DNA from: DAOTZU01 sp034433995
GTDB lineage: Bacteria; Chloroflexota; Anaerolineae; UBA1429
Direction: 5' to 3'
Length of the DNA stretch: 10,215 nt
Assembly: GCA_034433995.1 (NCBI GenBank)
Contig: DAOTZU010000017.1
Location: 1-10,215, forward strand
Positions 1 to 7,070 of the stretch are shown here, in pieces (within the stretch, counting starts at the first letter, position 1; every line of letters starts with the position of its first letter). The position numbers were made by a program, and so were the translations under genes. The notes beneath the pieces are model-generated. The model did not search any database and had not been told where the DNA came from. It saw only the letters and a list, made by a program, of their open reading frames with translations.

Positions 1-727
1 CATCCTGCAAGATATGGTCCATGGTGGGGGGCTGCAAGACGGCATAGCCGTGGCTGGCGAAATGGTGGCAGAAATCGTCCACATGGCCGGGGCGAAAGGC
101 CTCCACCACGGCCTGGCCCCAGGTGGTCTCGTGGCCGTGCAGGGCCAAGAGAAGGGGCGCGGGTTTGGTGCTCCCCTTGGGCAGCGCCAAGAGGGCGACG
201 GCGAAACGGTCGGCGCGGGAGCGGTAGGTGAGGCGCTCCAGCCGGAAGGTCTCCTGCTCCTCGACCAGCTCCCGGCGGACCTGTGGGGGCACCTTCTCCG
301 GATGGCCGTTCATCAGCCAGGTCCACAGGCGTTCGCGGTAATCCTTTTGCCAAGCCAGGAAGGCCGCCGGTGCATCGGGCGGACGAGAGGGGCGGGCATC
401 GAATTCGCGGCGAAAGGCGGCATATTCCTCCGGCGTGTTGGGCGTGGGCGCGGGGGGCGGCGGGACGACGCGCAGCTCCACCACCCCGCCCGGCGCCTCG
501 CCGCGGAGGCGCAGCTCCCACACCAGGTAGCCGTAGCGGTCGTTGCGATAGGCCAACTCGGCCTGCACTCCCTCGACGCGGGCCAAAAGGAGCGGCGTGT
601 CGTGTTTGAAAAGCACCTGGCCGTTAAAGGCCCCTTGCGCCGTTAGGCGCGCCACCAGGCCGGTCGCGCTCTCCTCCCAAGCTGAGATCTGGGCCGCAGG
701 CCCCAAACGCTGTTCTAAAAGTTCCAT
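1..727 (-). CDS. Alpha/beta hydrolase, partial (C-terminal part beyond the left edge)
   Basis: This frame stays open for 242 codons from an ATG at 727 to the window edge, so the C-terminus is missing. Residues 183-199 (PKGSTKPAPLLLALHGH) show the strand and the His-Gly oxyanion turn of an alpha/beta hydrolase. They are followed by FCHHFASHGYAVLQP (219-233), the usual helix and next strand. The pattern resembles Abhydrolase_7, acetyl-xylan esterase or dienelactone hydrolase-like esterases. The nucleophile elbow and catalytic acid would lie outside the window, so substrate and activity cannot be judged. The first 90 residues look beta-rich and are followed by a Pro-rich stretch (89-98); I do not recognise this N-terminal region. 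There is no signal peptide. An ideal ribosome site AGGAGG (732-737) lies 4 bases before the ATG. The start lies inside the upstream methyltransferase gene (13-base overlap), which indicates translational coupling. Confidence 0.82.
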   Translation of the reverse strand, partial: MELLEQRLGPAAQISAWEESATGLVARLTAQGAFNGQVLFKHDTPLLLARVEGVQAELAYRNDRYGYLVWELRLRGEAPGGVVELRVVPPPPAPTPNTPEEYAAFRREFDARPSRPPDAPAAFLAWQKDYRERLWTWLMNGHPEKVPPQVRRELVEEQETFRLERLTYRSRADRFAVALLALPKGSTKPAPLLLALHGHETTWGQAVVEAFRPGHVDDFCHHFASHGYAVLQPPTMDHILQD

Positions 728-1986
728 GAGTCCTCCTCAGTAGGTCGGCGATGGGGCTTGCCGCGCTCCTTGCGGCGGAAGACTTTGTCGGCGCTCAGCA
801 CATGGTATTGCGGCGTCTGCGCCAAGGTTTCCACCGCGCCAAAGACGGCGCCCATGAGACGATCGTAGGGCAAGAACCGATTGGCCACCACCACCAAGCG
901 TCCCCGCGGCTCCAAGGCGGCATAGGCCTCGCGCACCAAGGCCTCCACAATCTCGCCGGAGGTTTCGTGGCCGCTGTGAAAGGGAGGATTGCTGACGATG
1001 AGGCTGAAGCGCCGCCCGGGCACCGCGGCAAGGCCATCGCCCAGGAGCACCTCGGCCCGCTGCGCGCCGTTATGGGCCAGCGTGCGCCGGGCGCAGTCGG
1101 TGGCGAGGATATCCACATCCACCAGGGTCGTCCAGCCTTTGGTGGCCTGCCGCGCGGCGTGGAGCCCGATGATGCCGTAGCCACAGCCCACGTCCAACAC
1201 CTCATCGGTGACCCGTACGGGGAGCACCTCCAGGAGCAACCGCGTCCCAGGGTCCAGGCCCCGCCAGGCAAAGACGCCGGGCCGGGAAAAGAGGGTGTAG
1301 CGCTCCTCGCCGAGGGCCACCTCAAAGGTGGCGTAGGTTCCCTCGGCCAGGCCGGGCGCGCGATAGGGGGCGGGCAACTCGTCGGGCGGGACGAGGGCTT
1401 TGGTCAGCACCACCACCCGATTGCCGCCCCGATAGCCCAAAAGCTGAGAGGGGCCAAAAAGTTCCTCGGCATCGCCGATGGCGCTTTTGATTCCCTGGTC
1501 GTTGGCGCCGGCCAAGTACAGCCTTCCGCCCGGCCGCAACGATCGAAAGGCGGCCAGAAACATCAGCCGTGCCAGGTCGCGTCCCTTGGGCAAGGTGAGC
1601 AACACCACGTCGAAGGGCCCGTCGGCGGGGGCGGGCAACGCCGCCTCGACGTTGGTCGCTGCGCAGTCGTTGGCCGCCAAGGTGCGCCGGGCCATCTCCA
1701 CGGCGATGATGTTGGTATCTCGCAGGGCCACCCTTTCAGGGGCGCTGCGTCGCGCGGCCCAAACCCCCAGGGCCCCGTGCCCGCAGGGCCAGACGAGCAC
1801 CCGCTCCTCCCGGCCCACCTGGGCGTGTTCCGCCAAAAGTCGCGCCGCTTGCCCCACCTCTTCCCATTGGGGAAAGCCGGGCCGGGTCACCACTTGGAAG
1901 GTTTCGCCGCCCAGCTCCGCCTCTAGGGCGCGCTCTTGGCGCAGCGCCTCTTGCCAACGTTCTTGCAAATGACCTTTCACGCGCAC
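715..1986 (-). CDS. RsmC/RlmG-like class I SAM-dependent methyltransferase with two methyltransferase domains
   Basis: The protein is 423 aa and probably a guanine-N2 rRNA methyltransferase of the RsmC/RlmG type (MTS domain). The C-terminal domain has motif I DEVLDVGCGYGIIG (261-274), the acidic turn DVDILATD (290-297) and the catalytic motif NPPFHSG (333-339), which is typical of RsmC/RlmG. The N-terminal domain looks like a decayed copy: WPCGHGALG (66-74) stands for motif I and TLPKG (131-135) replaces NPPF, so it probably does not bind SAM or catalyse. This two-domain layout is known in RsmC (about 340 aa) and RlmG (about 380 aa); this protein is longer. The basic tail KVFRRKERGKPHRRP (401-415) could contact RNA. 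The start is GTG at 1986, 6 bases after the amidohydrolase stop, with only a weak purine-rich site; a second GTG at 1980 is possible. Coupling to the upstream gene is likely. The exact target base is not predictable. Confidence 0.85.
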   Translation of the reverse strand: MRVKGHLQERWQEALRQERALEAELGGETFQVVTRPGFPQWEEVGQAARLLAEHAQVGREERVLVWPCGHGALGVWAARRSAPERVALRDTNIIAVEMARRTLAANDCAATNVEAALPAPADGPFDVVLLTLPKGRDLARLMFLAAFRSLRPGGRLYLAGANDQGIKSAIGDAEELFGPSQLLGYRGGNRVVVLTKALVPPDELPAPYRAPGLAEGTYATFEVALGEERYTLFSRPGVFAWRGLDPGTRLLLEVLPVRVTDEVLDVGCGYGIIGLHAARQATKGWTTLVDVDILATDCARRTLAHNGAQRAEVLLGDGLAAVPGRRFSLIVSNPPFHSGHETSGEIVEALVREAYAALEPRGRLVVVANRFLPYDRLMGAVFGAVETLAQTPQYHVLSADKVFRRKERGKPHRRPTEEDSWNF

Positions 1987-1992
1987 GCTCGA

Positions 1993-2865
1993 TTACTCAT
2001 CCCACCGGTACACGCGCAGCGCCGTGCCCCCCAGAATTTGTTCCCGCTGGGCCGGGGTGAGGAAATCGCATTCCACGGTGATGAACTCGAGCTGCTGCTT
2101 GTAACTGTTATCCGCCACCAGGGGCGGACGGGGATAATCGCTGCCCCAGGCGATTTTGTGCGCGCCCACCTTTTCCACCGCCTCGTGCAAGAGCTCTTTG
2201 GCCTCGGAGAAGGGGTAACGTTGGCGGTAGGTGAGGGCGCCTGAATCCAGGGTCACGTTGGGCGAGGAGGCGATGATCTCCAGCCGCGCCAGGTAATCCT
2301 CTCGGGGGCCAAAACGCCCGGCAAAGTGGGAGAGGACGATCTTTAGATCGGGCACGGCCTTCACCAGCTTGCGAATATCCGCCGGCGCGCCATCTTTGCA
2401 CACGACGGGCAGCCCGCGCTCGGCGCAGGCCTGCCAGAGGGGCATGAGCTTGGGCAGGGCGATCTCGGGGAAGCGGCCAGGGGTGATGACCAGGAACCCC
2501 TGGAGTTTTTTCTCCTCGATGGCCACACGGAAGCAGCCCATGGGATCGTCCAGGTACTCCTTGGTAAAGAGCGCCATACAGGAGAAACGCTGGGGGCATT
2601 CCCGACGCACCAGGGCCAGGTAATCGTCCTGTTTCCCATCCATGAACTCTTGGAGGACCACCATCCGGTCTACGCCCACGTAATCCATGTAGGCGATGGC
2701 CCGCTGGTAGGTGCTTTGGGAATCCTCAAAGGCCGGGGGCGCGCAATAGTAGATCTTGCCGTCTTGGCTGGCGCGCCCCCAGCTCAGGGCCCGGCGATCC
2801 ACACCCGCCTCCCGGCCATGAAGGGGATTCCACAGGTGCACGTGGGCATCAATGATCATCGTCAT
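1993..2865 (-). CDS. Amidohydrolase family 2 (TIM-barrel metal hydrolase)
   Basis: The protein is 290 aa and belongs to the Amidohydro_2 family, which includes ACMSD, 2-pyrone-4,6-dicarboxylate hydrolase and sugar lactonases. These cytoplasmic enzymes hydrolyse or decarboxylate small ring compounds. Visible motifs are the strand-1 metal motif DAHVH (H8, H10), the strand-6 histidine in VLSHFAG (H180) and the strand-8 aspartate in WGSDYPRP (D243). The C-terminal GGTALRVYRW is typical of the family. The usual strand-5 histidine is not obvious: that position reads VVCKDG (154-159). Two starts are possible: ATG at 2865, or ATG at 2859, which is better spaced from the ribosome site AGGAAGGA (2866-2873). 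It is the first gene of a three-gene unit behind a clear promoter, followed by a methyltransferase and an alpha/beta hydrolase. The substrate is unknown. Confidence 0.88.
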   Translation of the reverse strand: MTMIIDAHVHLWNPLHGREAGVDRRALSWGRASQDGKIYYCAPPAFEDSQSTYQRAIAYMDYVGVDRMVVLQEFMDGKQDDYLALVRRECPQRFSCMALFTKEYLDDPMGCFRVAIEEKKLQGFLVITPGRFPEIALPKLMPLWQACAERGLPVVCKDGAPADIRKLVKAVPDLKIVLSHFAGRFGPREDYLARLEIIASSPNVTLDSGALTYRQRYPFSEAKELLHEAVEKVGAHKIAWGSDYPRPPLVADNSYKQQLEFITVECDFLTPAQREQILGGTALRVYRWDE

Positions 2866-2873
2866 TCCTTCCT
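2866..2873 (-). promoter_or_regulatory. Ribosome binding site that bears on the amidohydrolase start
   Basis: AGGAAGGA ends right at the ATG at 2865 but lies 6 bases before the second in-frame ATG at 2859. By spacing, the second ATG (protein starting MIIDAHVH) is the better start. That would shorten the protein by two residues. Confidence 0.5.
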
Positions 2874-2895
2874 GCTAGGATCTCATCAGGGGCGA

Positions 2896-2924
2896 GGTTT
2901 AGCACGGAAGGAAAAAAGTGTCAA
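2896..2924 (-). promoter_or_regulatory. Sigma70-type promoter for the amidohydrolase operon
   Basis: On the minus strand a perfect -35 box TTGACA (2919-2924) is followed by a 17-base spacer and the -10 box TAAACC (2896-2901), preceded by TGC as in extended -10 promoters. The -10 itself is only a partial match. Transcription would start near 2889, giving a leader of about 25 bases that ends in the ribosome site. The spacer contains a run of six T. Together with a weak 4-bp stem (CAAG/CTTG) just upstream, it might also help end transcription from the ABC permease gene, but the stem is too short to call a terminator. Confidence 0.6.
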
Positions 2925-2940
2925 GAATGGCTTGTCTGGC

Positions 2941-4188
2941 TCATTCGTAGCGCAAGGCTTCGATGGGGTTCAAATTGGCCGCGCGGTTGGCCGGGTAGAT
3001 GCCAAAGAACAGCCCCACCATCACGGAGAACCCCACCGCCAACGCCACAGCCTGGGGCGTGACCACCGTGCGAAAGGTGCTCAGGCTGTTGACGAACCGC
3101 GAGACGGCCCAGCCAAAACCGATCCCCAACATCCCGCCCAAGACGCTGAGCACGATGGATTCGATGAGGAATTGCCAGAGCACGTCGGCCCGTTTGGCGC
3201 CCACGGCTTTGCGCAGGCCGATCTCGCGGGTGCGCTCCGTGACCGAGACGAGCATGATGTTCATGATGCCGATGCCGCCCACCAAAAGGGAGATGCCGGC
3301 GATGGCCCCCAGGAAGATGGTCAAGATGTTGGTGATCTGGTTGAACACCCCCAGGATATCCTGCTGCGAGGCGACGGTGAAATCGTCCTCATCGAACTGG
3401 ATCTTGTGCCGATCCCGCAGGATCCAGGTGATCTCGTCCATGGCGGCAGAGATGCTGGCCTCGTCCACCGCCGAGACGCTGATAAAATCCACCCGTTGGC
3501 CCTGCCCGGAGGCCGTGCGCCCGCTGAACAGCCGATTAAAGGCGGTGGTGAGGGGCACGATGGCGATACTATCGCGGGAGGTGCCGCGCAGTCCTTGGCC
3601 GCCCTTCTCCTCCAAGACGCCCACCACCCGGAAGGGGACGCGATTGATGCGCACCGTCTGGCCCAAGGCCAATTCTGGCTCGCCAAAGAGGTTCTTGGCC
3701 GTCTGCATGCCCAGCACGGCCACCCGCGCGCCGGCGGCCTCATCGCCGGCGGTAAAGAATTCGCCGTATTGGGCGCGAAAGTTGCGCACAAACTCGTAGG
3801 CCGGCGTGGTGGCCACCAGGGTGACATCGGTGCTCTCGCTCTGGTAGGTGACGGTGCCTATGCGGTTCAACTCTGGCGCCACGGCGGCCACATGGGGCGC
3901 CCGGGAGGGATCGAGCAACGCCTCGGCATCTTGCCGGGTGAGGGGCTGCACGCTGCGCACCCGGCCGGTGCTCAAGCCCTGACTCAGGTTGCCCGGCAAG
4001 ACAAAGATCAGGTTGGAGCCGATGCTTTGGATCTGCCGGGTGATCTCGGCCTGGGCGCCCTGGCCCACGGAGAGCAGGGCGATCACCGCCCCCGTGCCGA
4101 TGATGATCCCCAGCATGGTCAGGCCGGAGCGTAACTTGTTGGCCCTCAAGCTGGTGAAGGCCATACGGATGCTTTCAATGATGTTCAT
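2941..4188 (-). CDS. MacB/YknZ-type ABC transporter permease (FtsX fold)
   Basis: The protein is 415 aa and is the membrane subunit of a type VII (mechanotransmission) ABC exporter. An N-terminal helix lies at about 21-41 (SGLTMLGIIIGTGAVIALLS). The extracytoplasmic MacB_PCD-like domain spans about 42-280. The FtsX domain has three helices at roughly 285-310, 340-362 and 380-400 and ends in the signature GIYPANRAANLNPIEALRYE. GLRKAVGAKR (324-333) is the conserved loop that contacts the ATPase. The start is ATG at 4188, one base after the stop of the ATPase gene, with AGGTGAG overlapping that stop. An upstream in-frame ATG at 4218 would add ten residues (MSFRKVWIGE) inside the ATPase gene and is less likely. 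It works with the ATPase and fusion protein encoded just upstream. The ATPase is separate, as in Bacillus YknYZ, not fused as in E. coli MacB. Confidence 0.93.
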   Translation of the reverse strand: MNIIESIRMAFTSLRANKLRSGLTMLGIIIGTGAVIALLSVGQGAQAEITRQIQSIGSNLIFVLPGNLSQGLSTGRVRSVQPLTRQDAEALLDPSRAPHVAAVAPELNRIGTVTYQSESTDVTLVATTPAYEFVRNFRAQYGEFFTAGDEAAGARVAVLGMQTAKNLFGEPELALGQTVRINRVPFRVVGVLEEKGGQGLRGTSRDSIAIVPLTTAFNRLFSGRTASGQGQRVDFISVSAVDEASISAAMDEITWILRDRHKIQFDEDDFTVASQQDILGVFNQITNILTIFLGAIAGISLLVGGIGIMNIMLVSVTERTREIGLRKAVGAKRADVLWQFLIESIVLSVLGGMLGIGFGWAVSRFVNSLSTFRTVVTPQAVALAVGFSVMVGLFFGIYPANRAANLNPIEALRYE

Positions 4189-4189
4189 C

Positions 4190-4915
4190 TCACCTATCCA
4201 GACCTTGCGGAACGACAACGCCGGGCGCCAAGAGAGGCTCTTTTACCGTTTCGTTTTCCTCGATGCGCCCATCCCGCAGATGGATGATGCGCCGCGTGTA
4301 CTGGGCGATCTCGGGCGCGTGGGTCACCAGGATGATGGTAATCCCCCGCTCCAGGTTGAGCTGTTGAAAGAGGCCGATGATCTCCAGCCCGGTCTTGGTA
4401 TCCAGGTTGCCGGTGGGCTCGTCGGCCAGGATGATGCTGGGGTCGTTGATCAGCGCCCGGGCGATGGCCACCCGTTGCTGCTCGCCGCCGGAGAGCTCAT
4501 TGGGGCGATGATGCAACCGATCGCCCAGGCCCACCACCCGCAGCATCTCCTCGGCCTTTTGCCGGCGGTTGCGCGCCCCGGCATAGATCAGTGGCATCTC
4601 CACGTTGGCCAGGGCCGTGGTGCGCCGCAGAAGGTTATAGTTTTGAAAGACGAAACCGATCTTTTTGTTGCGGATGGCAGCCAACTGGTTGTCGCTCAAC
4701 TTGGAGACGTTGATCCCGTCCAGGATGTATTCCCCGGATGTGGGCTGATCCAAGCAGCCCAAGATGTTCATCAGGGTGCTCTTGCCCGATCCTGAGGGCC
4801 CCATGATGGCCACCAATTCGCCTTTTTCGATGCTCAGGCTGACGTTACACAGAGCTCGCACCTCCACCAGGCCCATCTGGTACGTTTTGCAGATATCCTT
4901 GAGCTCGATCAACAT
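4190..4915 (-). CDS. MacB/LolD/YknY-type ABC transporter ATP-binding protein
   Basis: The protein is 241 aa and powers the adjacent permease. All nucleotide-binding motifs are intact: Walker A GPSGSGKST (39-47), Q-loop Q91, signature LSGGEQQR (141-148), Walker B IILADEP (161-167), D-loop GNLD (169-172) and the switch histidine in VTHAP (H199). The sequence around LGCLDQPTSGEY and PLIYAG is typical of the MacB/LolD/YknY group. The last 20 residues (222-241) form a short Pro/Val-rich extension after the core fold. The start ATG at 4915 follows the stop of the fusion-protein gene by three bases, and GGAGG (4922-4926) sits at ideal 6-base spacing inside the end of that gene. Translation is therefore probably coupled within the exporter operon. 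Confidence 0.95.
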   Translation of the reverse strand: MLIELKDICKTYQMGLVEVRALCNVSLSIEKGELVAIMGPSGSGKSTLMNILGCLDQPTSGEYILDGINVSKLSDNQLAAIRNKKIGFVFQNYNLLRRTTALANVEMPLIYAGARNRRQKAEEMLRVVGLGDRLHHRPNELSGGEQQRVAIARALINDPSIILADEPTGNLDTKTGLEIIGLFQQLNLERGITIILVTHAPEIAQYTRRIIHLRDGRIEENETVKEPLLAPGVVVPQGLDR

Positions 4916-4918
4916 GCG

Positions 4919-6307
4919 TCACCTCCCAAAACTGAACAGGCCTTGTCCGCCGAAAACGCTCTGTTGTGGGCGGCTGGTGACCACTTCTTGGTTCTCTTCC
5001 AGACCGCTCACTACCTCGGTCACCGTGTCATTGCTCACTCCGGTAGTGACGTACACCCGGGTGGGTACACCGTTCCGCAGCACTTCGACATATTTGCCAT
5101 CCTTATCCCGCGCCAGAGCGCGGTTGGGCACCAGCAGCACACCCTTTTTCTCTTGAACGATGATCTCGATGGAGGCCGTCATCCCCGGCCGCAAAGGCAG
5201 GCCCGTAGGATCGAGTTCGATGCGCACTCCATAGCTCACCAGGCCTTGGGCGGCATTGGCTACCAGATCGATCCGCGCCACGCGCCCGGTAAGGGCCTCT
5301 TCGGGGAAGGCATCCAGGTTGATGCGTACGGGCTGGCCCAGGGCCACCTGGCGGATCTCGGTTTCGTCAATGGTGACATCCACATAAAAGCGGCTCAGAT
5401 CCACCAAGGTGGCCACCGGCGTAGCCGGCGAGACGGCGTCACCGGGGTTTATCTTGAGGCTAGCCACCTTGCCGCTGAAGGGGGCGGTGAGCACGGCATC
5501 ATCCAGGCGGCGCTGGGCGATCTCCACCGCCACCCGCGCCTGCTCCACCTGGGCCTGGGCCACGGCCAGGTCCTCCGGCGCAGGGGTGTTCAGCAGCCGG
5601 GCCAGGTTGGCCTCGGCCTGGGCGATCTGGGCCTCGGCGGCCTTGATGGCCGAATCTTTGGGTTTCTCCAAAAGTTTGGCATAGTTCAGCTCGGCGATTT
5701 TGACGGCCAGCTCGGCATTGGCCACCTGGGCCTCGGCGGTGGCCTTGCTGCCGCCGGAGCTCATGGGGTTGCCCACGATGGCGTCGCGGTTGCCCTGGGC
5801 GCCCCAGAGCGAGTTCTTGGCCTGGTCAATGTTCAACCGGGCCAGCTCCCGCTCTGTGGCACTGGGGCCCTGGTAAAGGGCCTGCAACTGGGCCTTGGCC
5901 GATTCCACCGCCGCCTTGGCCGCGGCGAGATCGGTCTCACTGGCCGTCTTCTGGGCTCGGGCCAAGGAAGCCTCGCTGACCCGCAAGGCTGCCTGGGCTT
6001 GTTTCAAGCTCAGAGCCAGGTCCGTGGTGTCCAGCCGGGCCAATTCTTGCCCCGCCTTCACTTCCTGTCCTTCTTGCACCAATACCTGGGCCACTCGGCC
6101 ACTGGAGGAGAAGGTCAGAGTGGCTACCCGCTCCGCGACCAGACTGCCGGTGGCGTTGATGGTGGCCTGAATATCGCCCCGGCTAACCCGGGAGGTCTTG
6201 ATCTCTGTTGTGGGGGTCGTTTTGGGGCGCGTGGTATAGCGGTAAATGGCGCCGGCAGCGACGATCACGAGCACGATGACGAGAAGAACCCTCCACCACT
6301 TGTTCAT
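4919..6307 (-). CDS. MacA/YknX-like membrane fusion protein (HlyD family)
   Basis: The protein is 462 aa and is the extracytoplasmic adaptor of the exporter. A single N-terminal helix (WWRVLLVIVLVIVAAGAIY, 4-22) anchors it. The first lipoyl half is at about 65-95 (SGRVAQVLVQEGQEVKAGQ). A long Ala/Gln/Glu-rich coiled coil follows (about 97-270), then the second lipoyl half APFSGKVASLKINPGDAVS (275-293), a beta-barrel domain (about 305-385) and the membrane-proximal domain with VPNRAL (393-398). The coiled coil is interrupted by a Gly/Ser/Pro segment (NPMSSGGSK, 180-188), as in several Gram-positive-type proteins. The tail is Gly/Phe-rich (FGGQGLFSFGR). It is the first gene of the exporter operon. 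The upstream ribosome site has AGG 7 bases from the ATG. The cargo cannot be told; relatives export peptides, antibiotics or lipoproteins. Confidence 0.92.
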   Translation of the reverse strand: MNKWWRVLLVIVLVIVAAGAIYRYTTRPKTTPTTEIKTSRVSRGDIQATINATGSLVAERVATLTFSSSGRVAQVLVQEGQEVKAGQELARLDTTDLALSLKQAQAALRVSEASLARAQKTASETDLAAAKAAVESAKAQLQALYQGPSATERELARLNIDQAKNSLWGAQGNRDAIVGNPMSSGGSKATAEAQVANAELAVKIAELNYAKLLEKPKDSAIKAAEAQIAQAEANLARLLNTPAPEDLAVAQAQVEQARVAVEIAQRRLDDAVLTAPFSGKVASLKINPGDAVSPATPVATLVDLSRFYVDVTIDETEIRQVALGQPVRINLDAFPEEALTGRVARIDLVANAAQGLVSYGVRIELDPTGLPLRPGMTASIEIIVQEKKGVLLVPNRALARDKDGKYVEVLRNGVPTRVYVTTGVSNDTVTEVVSGLEENQEVVTSRPQQSVFGGQGLFSFGR

Positions 6308-6461
6308 GCTTTTACCTACTCCTCTGCCCAGCAGATCTGGGTGCCTAGGGCACCCGTCATGGCGACCCCACTGCGAGCGCGTCGGTGGCCGCCATGTGTG
6401 TTGCGCGTTCGCTTATAAAACGTGGGCAGAGCACATTTTATTCGGGGGTTCTGGGCGAGTC
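6308..6461 (-). promoter_or_regulatory. Leader region ahead of the exporter operon with a weak promoter candidate
   Basis: These 154 bases separate the FxLYD-like gene from the exporter operon. A TATAAG -10-like box on the minus strand (6412-6417) lies in a local AT-rich patch, but no good -35 is at the right distance, so a promoter is only possible. The segment also holds the 7-bp inverted repeat at 6339-6355. No strong terminator hairpin follows the FxLYD-like gene, so read-through from the sialidase block into the exporter cannot be excluded. Confidence 0.3.
6339..6355. repeat. Inverted repeat in the leader of the exporter operon
   Basis: GGGTGCC, three bases, then GGCACCC: a perfect 7-bp stem with a 3-base loop, 32 to 48 bases ahead of the fusion-protein start. 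It could be an operator for a dimeric repressor, a leader hairpin, or a small terminator-like stem; there is no T-run after it on either strand. Function is unproven. Confidence 0.6.
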
Positions 6462-7067
6462 TTATCCTGTCCAGACGCGCCCTTGCACCTGGAGGCGATA
6501 GTTGGCCACGATGCCCCCTACGGCGTAAAATTTGATCTCAAAGGGCAGCAAATCGCCGGGCGCAAAGATGCCTTGAGGCACCAGGTAGGGACTAAAAACG
6601 CCGATCACCTTCCCCTCGGCGTTGTAAAGGGTGCCGGCGGCCTTGATCTGGGTGGCTGGGCCGGGGCCGCTATTATGCAGGAGGCCCAGGATGGTGCAAC
6701 GCAAGTCGGCGCGGTCTATTTCGCGGTAGTGCACCCGATCCACGTATAGGCCGGGATGGGGCTGGGGCACCGTCTGGTCGGCAAAGTCGTGTTCCTGGGC
6801 GCTGAGCTCCAGATTAAAGCTCTGCCAGCCGGCCGGCGGTTCGAGGAAACGCAGGTAAAAGGGGTTGCGTGCCTGGGGCAGGGTCCACTCCAGAGCGGTC
6901 ATATCGGCCAGCTCGGCCAGGTTTTGGCCCCCCTGGCCCAGCAGGCGCACCCGCACCATCACCCAGCGCAAGGTGCGCTGGCCGGTGTTGAACACCTCGC
7001 CCCAAAAGTGCAGGCGCCCTCGGTCATCGGTGCTGAGGGTCAGCCCACCCACGAAAAGCTCGGCCAT
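6462..7067 (-). CDS. Protein with two FxLYD-like beta domains, function unknown
   Basis: The protein is 201 aa and appears to consist of two similar beta-sandwich units. The second (about 122-180) fits the FxLYD pattern: LGLLHNSGPGPATQIKAAG, then TLYNAEGKVIGVFSPYL and APGDLLPFEIKF. The first (about 18-75) is a weaker version: LHFWGEVFNTGQRTLRWVMV, then RLLGQGGQNLAEL and a closing YLRF. FxLYD domains are usually found on secreted or anchored proteins, yet no signal peptide, lipobox or membrane helix is present here. The start is ATG at 7067, not the upstream GTG at 7082, because the purine run GGAGAGGGGG (7071-7080) lies just before the ATG. It follows the URO-D-like gene by 66 bases in the same direction and may be part of the sialidase operon. 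The molecular role is not known to me. Confidence 0.75.
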   Translation of the reverse strand: MAELFVGGLTLSTDDRGRLHFWGEVFNTGQRTLRWVMVRVRLLGQGGQNLAELADMTALEWTLPQARNPFYLRFLEPPAGWQSFNLELSAQEHDFADQTVPQPHPGLYVDRVHYREIDRADLRCTILGLLHNSGPGPATQIKAAGTLYNAEGKVIGVFSPYLVPQGIFAPGDLLPFEIKFYAVGGIVANYRLQVQGRVWTG

Positions 7068-7070
7068 TTT

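Noticed and set aside
751..1926. Plus-strand frame of 391 codons opposite the methyltransferase
   Set aside because: The minus strand carries intact motif I and NPPFHSG; the antisense product looks like a composition artefact.
2905..2937. Rho-independent terminator after the permease gene
   Set aside because: The only stem next to the T-run is 4 bp (CAAG/CTTG) and AT-containing, too weak to call; the T-run is better explained as promoter spacer.
2650..4134. Long plus-strand reading frame opposite the permease gene
   Set aside because: It is antisense to a clear MacB-type permease, is His/Gly/Asp-rich low-complexity in translation and shows no domain. GC-rich codon bias leaves such antisense frames open.
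4943..6418. Long plus-strand reading frame opposite the fusion-protein gene
   Set aside because: The translation is Gly/Leu/His-rich with repeats that mirror the coiled-coil codons of the real gene on the other strand; there is no ribosome site or family match.
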